Shown piece after piece: positions 1-7,488 of a stretch of 64,000 nt of DNA (position 1 is the first letter of the stretch; each line of letters begins with the position of its first letter). The notes below the pieces were generated by a model that saw nothing but the letters and a program-made list of their open reading frames with translations, made no database searches and was not told where the DNA came from. Location: assembly GCA_963820315.1 (NCBI GenBank), contig CAWFZK010000030.1:1-64000 (forward strand), read 5' to 3'. This DNA is from JACVRW01 sp963820315. GTDB lineage: Bacteria; Actinomycetota; Thermoleophilia; Solirubrobacterales; Thermoleophilaceae. The translations under genes and the position numbers were made by a program.

Positions 1-175
1 GGGTCGAGCGAGCTCTATGACCTGCGCAGGGACCCGCATCAGCTGGACTCCCGGCACGCCGACCCGGCCTACCGCCGCACGCGACGCGCGCTGCGGCGGG
101 AGCTCCGGCGGCTCGCGCATTGCCGCGGCGATGCGTGCCGCAGGCCGGCGCGGCGCATCGTCGGGGCCGCGCTAG
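1..175 (+). CDS. Sulfatase C-terminal fragment (partial, runs off left edge)
   Basis: Only the last 50-60 codons are present. Frame 1 encodes ELYDLRRDPHQLDSRHADP followed by an Arg/Leu-rich helix and LAHCRGDACR. This matches the tail of secreted or membrane sulfatases, where the ELYDLxxDPxEL motif follows the alkaline-phosphatase-like core. The catalytic part lies outside the window. Frame 1 has no stop before 1002, where it would run antisense through two other genes. A TAG at 173-175 lies one base out of frame and coincides with the stop of the convergent gene. I infer a one-base insertion near the end, so that the true stop is that TAG. The family call rests on one motif region only. Confidence 0.55.
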   Translation, partial: GRASSMTCAGTRISWTPGTPTRPTAARDARCGGSSGGSRIAAAMRAAGRRGASSGPR

Positions 176-471
176 ATCGAGCCCTCGCGCGTATGGCCGT
201 GGTCAAGCCCGTGCTGGACGTCCACGCGCGAGCCCCAGAGGTACGACAGGCCGAGGGCGAGCGCGGCGCCCGGGATTGCGATCAGCGCCTGGATGAGGTC
301 GGTGTCGTTCTTTCCGGGGACCGTCAGGCCATTCACGAGGTAGCCGAACAGAGCGGCACCCACTGTCGCCACCAGGAAGGCGCCGACGATGCCGCCCCAG
401 AAGCGGTCCGGCACCCAGACCGTGAAGTGCCAGAGCGCGATTCCCATCATCAACCACACGACCAGTCCCAT
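172..471 (-). CDS. GlsB/YeaQ/YmgE-type small membrane protein
   Basis: A 99-residue protein with three hydrophobic segments (about 1-20, 26-48 and 60-78) and a glycine-rich pattern typical of transglycosylase-associated (GlsB/YeaQ/YmgE) membrane proteins. Members are often linked to envelope stress, but no activity is established. The short hydrophilic C-terminus contains HGLDHGHTREGSI. The start lies only 3 bases past the secDF stop on the same strand, so it is probably the last gene of that operon. Its stop shares CTAG (172-175) with the sulfatase stop. Family assignment is from the membrane pattern and length; function is inferred. Confidence 0.7.
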   Translation of the reverse strand: MGLVVWLMMGIALWHFTVWVPDRFWGGIVGAFLVATVGAALFGYLVNGLTVPGKNDTDLIQALIAIPGAALALGLSYLWGSRVDVQHGLDHGHTREGSI

Positions 472-473
472 GC

Positions 474-3400
474 TCAGCGCCTCCCGTGCTTCTTGCGGGG
501 ACGCGAGCGGCGCTTCGACTTGCCCGGGCCCGATGTGCTCGTCACGCGCGACTGCGCCCGTCCAGCGGGCGGCGCGCCGTCGTCGCCGTCGGCGGTGGCC
601 GGCTTGGGGGTCGGCTCACTCGACCGCGGCTCCGGCGCGGCCGGTTCCGGCGCGCTCGGCTCGGGCGCGCTCGGCTCCGGCGGGGCCGGCTCGGGCGCGG
701 CCGGCTCGGGCGCGGCCGGCTCGGCGCGCGCGGGCGCCGCGGCGGCGCCGTCCTCAGGCTCCTTCGCAGCCTCACTCGGCGGCGGCGGCGGTGGCGGCGG
801 CCCCTGTGTCCGGCGACCGCCCGCCTGTGCGGCCCTGCGCCGTGCCCGCTCGCGGCGGCTGGTCGGCGCCTCCTCTGCGGGCGTCGCGGTGGCCGCGACC
901 GCTCCCGCGGCGGCGGGTGCAGGCTCGCCGATCGCGCCGGTCGCGAAGGCCGGCACGCTCCCGCCGTGCTCGCGCAGGATCAGACGCCGGCGGCGCATGT
1001 AGGTCTGCTCGCGCTCCTTCCACTCCACGAGCACGGGAGTGGCGATGAAGATCGACGAGTAGGCGCCCGACGCCACGCCGACGAGCAGCGCGAAGGCGAA
1101 GTCCTTGAGCGTCTCGCCGCCGAACAGCAGCAGCGCGCCAACCGGCATCAGCACCACGAAGCTCGTCGCCAGCGAGCGGGTGAACACCTCCGACATCGAC
1201 CGGTTCGCGATCTGGGAGAAGGTCGCCCGCGGCATGCGCGGCACGTTCTCGCGTATTCGGTCGAACACGATCACCGTGTCGTAGAGCGAGTAACCCATGA
1301 TCGTCAGCAAGGCGGCGACCGTTGCGGTCGTCACCTCGCGATCGAAGAGCGCGTAGACGCCCGCCGTGATGAGCAGGTCGTGGGCGAGGGCGATCAGCAC
1401 CGGCACGGCGAACTTGAACTCGAATCTGAAGCCGATGTAGAGCGCGATCAGGAGCAGGGACGCGATGACGGCGAGCACCGCCGTTCGCGCGATCTGCTCG
1501 CCGAAGGTCGGCCCAACGGAGGTGACCGAGAAGTCGTCGCCCGACACGCCGAAATCGGAGTCGAGCGCACGCTCGACCTGCGGAACCTGACCCGGGTCGA
1601 GCTTCGGCACCGAGATCTGGATGACGTTGCTGCCGAGCTCGGGGTCGTCGACCTCCTGGATCTTCGCGTCGCCGTAGCCGAGCGGACTGAGCGTGTCGCG
1701 CACCTGGTCGACGCTCGCGGACCGCTCGAGCGGCGTCGTGATCCGGGTGCCCGACTCGAAGTCGATGCCGAAGTTGAGGCCAAGCGTGGCGATCGCGATG
1801 GCGCCGACCGCGAGGATCACTCCCGAGAAGGAGAAGAACCAGCGCGACTTGCCCATGAAGTCGAACTTCCAGCCGCCCCTCTCCTTCGGGTTCACGCCGA
1901 GCGCGCTCGGGCGCCGCAGCAGGCGCGTGCGTGCCAGCGAGCCGAGGATCGCCGAGGTCACGAGCACGGCCGTGAACAGCGACACGAGCGTGCCGACGCC
2001 GAGCGTGAACGCGAAGCCCTTGACCCCCGCCGTCGCGAGCGTGAAGAGGATGAACGCCACGCCGATCGTCACGACGTTGGCGTCGATGATCGTCCTGAGC
2101 GCCTTGGCGTAGCCGGCTGAGATCGCGCTCGGAATCGAGCGCCCGGTTCTGACCTCCTCCTTTATTCGCTCGTACATGACGATGTTGGCGTCCGCCGCCA
2201 CCGCCAGCGTCAGCACCAGGCCCGCGATACCCGGCAGCGTGAGCGTGATCGGGATCAGCTTCACGAGCGCGAACAGGAAGATCGCGTAGATCACGAGCGC
2301 GACCGTCGCGACGAGACCGAGCACGCGGTAGAAGATGAGCAGGAAGATGATCGTGAGCGCAAGGCCCACCGCTGCGGCCGTGAGGCCCTGGTCGAGCGCC
2401 TGCTGGCCGAGCGTCGCCGACACCTGCGTCTGCGAGATCAGCTTGAGCTCGATCGGGAGGGCGCCGATGCGCAGGCTCTCGGCGAGGTCCTGGGTCTCCT
2501 CGATCGTCCCGATGCCCTCGATCTGAGCGCCCGTTGCGGCCGTCGATGCCCTCGGGGTTCTGAACGAAGTCGATCGTCGCCAGCGAGACGATCTTGTTGT
2601 CGAGCGTGATCGCGAAGCGCTGGAATGCCTGCTCGCGGTCGGATCCGGGCGGCAGGATGATCCGGGCGCCGCGCTCAGCCAGCCCCTTCGTGACGCGCGC
2701 GAACGCCTCACGGCCATTGTCCGTGAACTCCATCGTCACGATGGGCGCGTTCGTGTTCGGGTCGAACTGCTGTTCTGGGTTCTCGATGTCGCGCCCCGAC
2801 AGCTCCGAGTCGTCCTCGATCACGAAGAAGCGCTTGATCTGCGGCGGCTGGCCCTCGACGGGCTCCGCCTCGACCACGACGACGCCCTCGGGCACCAAGA
2901 TCACACGCGAGCCCGCGGGCGGGCCACCCGATCCGAGCGCCTCCAGCTGCGACTTGCACGCGGTGTCCTCGGCGTACTCGGGCGCCGGCCCGGAGTCCGG
3001 CTCGTAGTCGGAGAGGAGCTCCCTGCAGGATCCGGACGGCTCGTAGTCGGCCGTGCGCACCGGTTCCTTGTCCGGGCCTATCGGCAGACGGTCGGGGCCG
3101 AACAGGTAATAGCGATCACCGGTGGTGTTGTTGTTCTTGTCGGCCTGCTCCGGTGTCTCGTCCGAGCCCTCGGGGACGTCCGACTGCTCCGCCTTGCCCT
3201 CCTGGGTCGAGGCGAACTCGGTGGCGTCGTAGAGCGCCTTGGTGCCCGCGTACGGGTTGTCCGGTCCGCGCGGGCCGAGGACGTTCGCCTCCCAGTCGTA
3301 GAACTGCAGCTGCGCCGTCGTGCCGACCTGCTGGATGGCGCGGTCGGCGTTCTGGACGTCGGGAAGGCCGATCGAGATCTGATCGCGGCCGGAGCGCTGA

Positions 3401-3643
3401 ATCTCGGGCTCCGAGACGCCGAGCGCGTCGGTGCGCTTGCGGATCGTCTCGACAGCGTCGTCGAGCGCCTGCTGGGTCACCTCGCGGCACCTGCGGAGTC
3501 GGACGGCCCTGGTAGACGAGCTCGATGCCGCCCTTCAGGTCGAGACCGAGCTTCGTCGGCTTGGTCAGGATCACCGCGATGGCGGCGCCCAGGAGCACCA
3601 CCACGAGGGCGAGGATCGACAGGTTGCGGGTCCTGCTGGTCAT
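474..3643 (-). CDS. secDF: Fused protein-export membrane protein SecDF (reading frame broken twice in this sequence)
   Basis: SecD and SecF use proton-motive force to help the SecYEG channel move proteins out of the cell. The start MTSRTRNLSILALVV and LGLDLKGGIELVYQG are SecD hallmarks. SecD continues through a long periplasmic domain and six-helix core (AADANIVMYERIKEE) and reads without any stop into SecF (LNFGIDFESGTRI, MGYSLYDTVIVFDRIREN). About 1055 residues are expected after correction. The frame breaks near 3486 and near 2534; removing one base at each place restores family sequence (VPEVTQQALDDAVETIRKR; DGRTGAQIEGIGTIEE). The last ~150 residues are a Pro/Ala/Glu-rich tail with PAAPEP repeats and a basic end. 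The start overlaps the PAS gene by 4 bases. Since SecDF is very important for export, I read the breaks as sequencing errors. Confidence 0.9.
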
Positions 3644-4083
3644 CGGGGGGTGAGGACGAGGAGCAGTCCTCCGTCGTCATCGTACGCCGGGAAGATGTCC
3701 GCCTTCGCCGGCTCGGGGCGGTCGCCCTCGGCGTGCACGACCACCGGCTTGTCCAGCACCCGCACGCCCCATTCGAGGGCGGTCGCGATGTGGTCGCTGC
3801 CCTCGTCGAACTTGAGGTTCAGGACCTCCGTCGCGGAGCGGCCCATCACGTCGAGGTCTCCCAGCCCCGTCAGCTCCCTGGCGCCCCGGCCGGTGCCGAT
3901 CAGGCGACCCTCCTGGTCGAGGATGAAGAACGCCGCGTTCGGTGCGGGGTAATAGTCGTCGAGCAGCTCGAAGAGGAAGCCGAAGCCGCATTTCTTGCAG
4001 CCCCTGGCGCGGCTCTGAAAGCCGGCGGTTCGCTCTGAGGACTCGGTGCGGTTGCCGCAGTTCGGGCAGATGAAGATGGCCAT
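3640..4083 (-). CDS. Zinc-ribbon plus PAS domain protein
   Basis: This 147-residue protein has an N-terminal four-cysteine zinc ribbon (CPNCGNR at 6-12, CKKCGFGF at 29-36). A PAS-like sensor domain follows (about 40-120, NAAFFILDQEGRLIGTGRGA, then LTGLGDLDVMGRSATEVL). No output domain is attached, so it is probably a sensor that works with a partner. It ends in LLLVLTPR and overlaps the secDF start by 4 bases (ATGA), implying translational coupling. ruvB lies about 50 bases upstream. The combination next to secDF is not one whose role I know. The domain calls are good; the signal sensed and the partner are unknown. Confidence 0.75.
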   Translation of the reverse strand: MAIFICPNCGNRTESSERTAGFQSRARGCKKCGFGFLFELLDDYYPAPNAAFFILDQEGRLIGTGRGARELTGLGDLDVMGRSATEVLNLKFDEGSDHIATALEWGVRVLDKPVVVHAEGDRPEPAKADIFPAYDDDGGLLLVLTPR

Positions 4084-4132
4084 GCGAAGGCTTAGGGTAG
4101 GCGGTCGCCTAAAGGGCAGGTTAGTAGGGACC

Positions 4133-5176
4133 TCAGAAGAGCTGCTGAGCAGCGTCTCGGGGTGCTTCGAGGCCCAGGTGGGCGAATGCCGCGGCCGTCG
4201 CGATCCTCCCGCGCGGGGTCCGCATCAGGAGTCCCTGCTGGAGCAGATAGGGCTCGTAGACGTCCTCGATCGTGTCGGGCTCCTCGCCCACGGCGACCGC
4301 CAGCGTCGAGAGCCCGACCGGCCCGCCGCCGAACTTCTCGCAGATCGCTCGCAGGATGTCCCGGTCGAGCCGGTCGAGGCCCGCGTGGTCCACCTCGAGC
4401 AGGTCGAGCGCCTCGCTCGCCACCCGTTCGTCGATATGGCCGGCGCCGCGCACCTCGGCGAAGTCGCGCACGCGCTTGAGCAGCCGGTTCGCGACGCGCG
4501 GCGTGCCGCGCGAGCGCGAGGCGATGGCCTCGGCGCCGGCGTCGTCGATCTCGACGTCGAGGATCCCGGCCGAGCGGCGCACGATCCGCGCGAGGTCGCG
4601 GGGCTCGTACAGCTCTAGACGGTGGGTGACGCCAAAGCGGTCGCGCAGCGGGGTGGTCAGCAGGCCGGCCCGCGTGGTTGCTCCGATCAGCGTGAACTCG
4701 GGCAGGTCGAGCGTCACGACCGCGGCGCCCGCGCCCTGGCCGACGGTGATGGGCAGCCGCCGGTCCTCCATGGCCGGGTAGAAGGTCTCCTCCAGCGCGC
4801 GCGGCAGCCGGTGGATCTCGTCCACGAAGAAGACGCTGCGCGGCTGGAGCGCGGTCAGGTAGCTCGCGATGTCGCCCTTGCGCTCGAGCGCCGGCCCCGC
4901 CGTGGGGACGAAGTCGGCGCCGAGCTCGTTCGCGACGATCTGGGCGAGCGAGGTCTTGCCGAGCCCGGGCGGGCCGGCGAGCAGGACGTGGTCGAGCGCC
5001 TCGCCGCGCGCCTTGGCCGCCTCGATGAAGACCGCCAGCTGGTCCTTCACCCGCTCCTGGCCGACGAAGTCCTCGAGCCGCTTGGGACGCAGCGAGCGGT
5101 CGAGGTCGTCCTCGGCGGGCAGCGGCGCCGGATCTTGGATGCGCTCCACCCCGGGGGTGCGGATGCCGCCGCTCAC
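4133..5176 (-). CDS. ruvB: Holliday junction branch migration ATPase RuvB
   Basis: RuvB is the AAA+ motor that, with RuvA, drives branch migration of Holliday junctions during recombinational repair. At 347 residues it has the usual length. Visible are the entry motif LRPKRLEDFVGQERVK, Walker A GPPGLGKT, Walker B VFFVDEIHRL, sensor 1 (TLIGATTRAG) and the arginine-finger region PLRDRFGVTHRLELY. The C-terminal winged-helix domain includes EKFGGGPVGLSTLA and EDVYEPYLLQQGLLMRTPRGR. The start overlaps the ruvA stop by 4 bases. Confidence 0.97.
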   Translation of the reverse strand: MSGGIRTPGVERIQDPAPLPAEDDLDRSLRPKRLEDFVGQERVKDQLAVFIEAAKARGEALDHVLLAGPPGLGKTSLAQIVANELGADFVPTAGPALERKGDIASYLTALQPRSVFFVDEIHRLPRALEETFYPAMEDRRLPITVGQGAGAAVVTLDLPEFTLIGATTRAGLLTTPLRDRFGVTHRLELYEPRDLARIVRRSAGILDVEIDDAGAEAIASRSRGTPRVANRLLKRVRDFAEVRGAGHIDERVASEALDLLEVDHAGLDRLDRDILRAICEKFGGGPVGLSTLAVAVGEEPDTIEDVYEPYLLQQGLLMRTPRGRIATAAAFAHLGLEAPRDAAQQLF

Positions 5177-5751
5177 CGCGCCGCCCTCAGCGCCTCGGCG
5201 ATCAGATCCTCGGGCGAGTCGCCGGCGGTGCCGTCGAGCATGCCGTCAGCCTCCTGCGGGCTGAAACCGAGCCCGAGCAGTCCCTCGCGCGCCAGCGTGC
5301 GCGGGTCGTCCGAGGCGGTGCGGCGCACCACGATCTCGTCGCTCACGCGGCCCGCGACCTTCTCGCGCAGCTCCACGATGATGCGCTCCGCGGTGCGCTT
5401 GCCGATCCCGGGCACCGCCTGGAAGCGGGCCGTATCGCCCGAGGCGATCGCGTTGAGGAGCTCGCGCGGCGCCCCGCCCGACAGCACCGCGAGCGCGACC
5501 TTGGGCCCGACGCCCTGGACACCGATCAGGAGCAGGAAGAGCTCGCGCTCGGTCTGGCTGGCGAAGCCGTAGAGGTGCATGCCGTCGTCGCGCAGGACCA
5601 GGTGCGTCAGCAGGCGACCCTCGTTGCCCACCGCCGGCACCTTCGCGAGCGTCTCGGTCGACACCGCCATGCGGTAGCCGACGCCGGCTGCCTCGATCAC
5701 GACCTCGCCCGCGAGGCGGGTCACTACCTCGCCGCGTACGGAGGCGATCAT
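5173..5751 (-). CDS. ruvA: Holliday junction DNA-binding protein RuvA
   Basis: RuvA binds the four-way junction as a tetramer and loads RuvB. The family start MIASVRGEVV is the ATG at 5751, giving 192 residues; the frame stays open further upstream, but that part is antisense-like sequence inside ruvC. The N-terminal OB fold (GVGYRMAVSTETL, DDGMHLYGFASQTERELF), helix-hairpin-helix motifs (IGVQGVGPKVALAVLS; VPGIGKRTAERIIVELREK) and the C-terminal RuvB-contact domain (LLGLGFSPQEADGML) are all seen. It lies between ruvC (10-base gap) and ruvB (4-base overlap), forming a ruvCAB unit. Confidence 0.96.
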   Translation of the reverse strand: MIASVRGEVVTRLAGEVVIEAAGVGYRMAVSTETLAKVPAVGNEGRLLTHLVLRDDGMHLYGFASQTERELFLLLIGVQGVGPKVALAVLSGGAPRELLNAIASGDTARFQAVPGIGKRTAERIIVELREKVAGRVSDEIVVRRTASDDPRTLAREGLLGLGFSPQEADGMLDGTAGDSPEDLIAEALRAAR

Positions 5752-5761
5752 CTGCCCCGCC

Positions 5762-6250
5762 TCATCCGAGCGCGGCCCTGAGCGGCGCGGAGTTCGCGTG
5801 GCAGATCGCCACCGCGAGCGCGTCCGATGCGTGGTCCGGCCGCGGCGGCTCCGGCAGCGAGAGCAGGGCGCCGACCATGCGCTGGACCTGCTGCTTGGCT
5901 GCGCCACCGCTGCCGCAGACCGCGTTCTTCACGACCTGCGGCGTGTAGGAGAAGCACGGGATGCCGGCCATGCCGGCCGCGAGCAGCACCACGCCGCGGG
6001 CCTGGCCCACCGCGAAGGCGCTCTGGGCGTTGCGCCCGAAGTAGAGGTCCTCGATCGCAACCGCGGCGGGCTGGTGCTCCCTGATCAGGTCGCAGACGCG
6101 CGCGTGGATGTCCGCGAGCCGGCGCTCGAGCGGCACCCCGGCGCGCGTCTCGATCACGCCGCCGTCGAGCGCTGCCAGCGTGCGCCCACGCACGAGCACC
6201 ACGCCATAGCCCGTATGCGCGGTGCCGGGATCGATGCCAAGCACAACCAC
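5762..6250 (-). CDS. ruvC: Crossover junction endodeoxyribonuclease RuvC
   Basis: RuvC cuts Holliday junctions after RuvAB branch migration. The protein is 162 residues with a GTG start. The RNase H-like active site is complete: Asp7 in LGIDPGT, Glu67 in AIEDLYFGRN, and His140/Asp143 in PDHASDALAVA. The third ligand is His rather than the Asp of E. coli, a variant known from other bacteria such as Thermus. It is the first ruv gene of the leftward ruvC-ruvA-ruvB set. Confidence 0.96.
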   Translation of the reverse strand: MVVLGIDPGTAHTGYGVVLVRGRTLAALDGGVIETRAGVPLERRLADIHARVCDLIREHQPAAVAIEDLYFGRNAQSAFAVGQARGVVLLAAGMAGIPCFSYTPQVVKNAVCGSGGAAKQQVQRMVGALLSLPEPPRPDHASDALAVAICHANSAPLRAALG

Positions 6251-6330
6251 CTATGGGTGGGATTCTGCGGCGAGGCCCGGACGCCTTCCTGCGGAAGCAC
6301 CCGCTCGGCCGGGTGCGCACCGACGCTCCC

Positions 6331-6679
6331 TCAGCGCGTGCCGCGCCAGGTCATCAGCGCGAAGAGGAACTGCACGGGCAGGCGCGCCCACAGCAGCGGA
6401 GCCGGGATGCGGCGCGAAGTCCTTCGAGTTGACCGCCATGTAGATGTTGGCCGGGTATACCGCGGCGAGCAGCCCGAGCAGCCACCAGCGCGCCAGCCTC
6501 CGCGTGCCGTCCGGCAGCACACCGATACCGCCCGCGATCTCCGCCACGCCGCTCACGACGACGCATTCCTTGCGCCAGCGTGCGATCCGCGGCGGGACGA
6601 TCGACTCGTACTGACGCGGGATCAGGAAGTGCATCACCCCCGCGACGATCCAGAACAGGGCCGTCCCGAAGCGCGCCAT
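6331..6679 (-). CDS. DoxX-like small membrane protein (one-base frameshift near 6411)
   Basis: The frame from 6679 encodes MARFGTALFWIVAGVMHFL, then a hydrophobic segment around VVSGVAEIAGGIGVL and LLGLLAAVYPANIYMAVN, the pattern of DoxX/MauE-like four-helix membrane proteins. After KDFAP the frame loses sense. Removing one base near 6411 restores IPAPLLWARLPVQFLFAL and a stop at 6331, giving about 115 residues, normal for the family. Without correction the frame runs to 6251. The gene sits between yebC (stop next to this start) and ruvC, an uncommon insertion into a usually compact cluster. DoxX-like proteins have varied or unknown roles. Confidence 0.75.
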
Positions 6680-7432
6680 CTACGTGGCCGCCACCCGCTC
6701 CAGCACCTCGGAGTCGACGTCGAAGTTGGCGTGCACGGACTGGACGTCGTCTGACTCCTCGAGCGCGTCGATCAGCCGCATCAGCCCAGCCACGCGGGCC
6801 TCCTCGACGGGCGTGCGCGTGGTGGGCCGCTGGACGAGCTCCGCGGACTCGATCTCGACACCCTCGGCTGCCAGGGCGTCGCGGACCGCGGCGACGTCGG
6901 TCGGGGCCGTGACGATCTCCCAGACGTCGCCGTCGAGCGCGACGTCCTCGGCGCCGGCGTCGATCGCGGCGAGCAGGTCGTCCTCGGAGTAGCGCGAGCC
7001 GTCGACCACGATCTCGCCCTTCTTCTCGAAGGTCCAGGCGACTGAGCCCGGCTCGCCGAGGTTGCCGCCGTGCTTCGTGAAGGCGTGCCGCACCTCGGAG
7101 CCGGTCCGGTTGCGGTTGTCGGTCAGCGTCTCGACCAGGATCGCGACGCCGCCGGGACCGTAGCCCTCGTACAGGACCTCCTCGAAGGTCTCCGCATCGG
7201 AGTCGGCGCCGGTGCCCTTCGCGATCGCGCGCTCGATGTTGTCCTTGGGCATCGAGGCGTCGCGCGCCTTCTGCACCGCGAGCGCGAGTGCGGGATTCCC
7301 CTCGGGGTCACCGCCGCCCTCGCGCGCGGCGACCGTGATCGCGCGCGTCAGCTTGGTGAAGAGGGCGCCGCGCTTGGCGTCGACGGCCTTCTTCTTGTGC
7401 TTGATCGAGGCCCACTTCGAATGACCGGCCAT
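6680..7432 (-). CDS. yebC: YebC/PmpR family regulator or translation factor
   Basis: The start MAGHSKWASIKHKKKAVD at 7432 is the invariant YebC N-terminus; an in-frame upstream start at 7465 lacks family similarity and is rejected. The protein is 250 residues, the usual length. Other signatures are LTRAITVAAREGGGDPEGN, the GYGPGGVAILVETLTDNRNRT core and VSVHANFD-like VQSVHANFDVD near the end. YebC proteins have been described as DNA-binding regulators and, for some members, as factors that relieve ribosome stalling. It heads the leftward ruv cluster. Confidence 0.95.
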   Translation of the reverse strand: MAGHSKWASIKHKKKAVDAKRGALFTKLTRAITVAAREGGGDPEGNPALALAVQKARDASMPKDNIERAIAKGTGADSDAETFEEVLYEGYGPGGVAILVETLTDNRNRTGSEVRHAFTKHGGNLGEPGSVAWTFEKKGEIVVDGSRYSEDDLLAAIDAGAEDVALDGDVWEIVTAPTDVAAVRDALAAEGVEIESAELVQRPTTRTPVEEARVAGLMRLIDALEESDDVQSVHANFDVDSEVLERVAAT

Positions 7433-7488
7433 GCGGCCAAGCCTACAACCGGCGACGAGCCGCAATCCCGGGGCTACGCTCGGAAAAG

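Noticed and set aside
615..735. Regular repeats that look like a tandem or CRISPR-like array
   Set aside because: They are codons for PAAPEP-type repeats in the SecDF tail. Unit length is short and no spacers exist.
193..1002. Long plus-strand frame continuing from the sulfatase fragment
   Set aside because: It runs antisense through the GlsB-type gene and the SecDF tail, with low-complexity Gly/Ala/Arg content. The sulfatase most likely ends at the TAG at 173 after a one-base error.
2520..3500. Programmed frameshifting in secDF
   Set aside because: No slippery heptamer or typical stimulating structure is evident, two sites would be needed, and the same kind of extra base occurs in unrelated genes.
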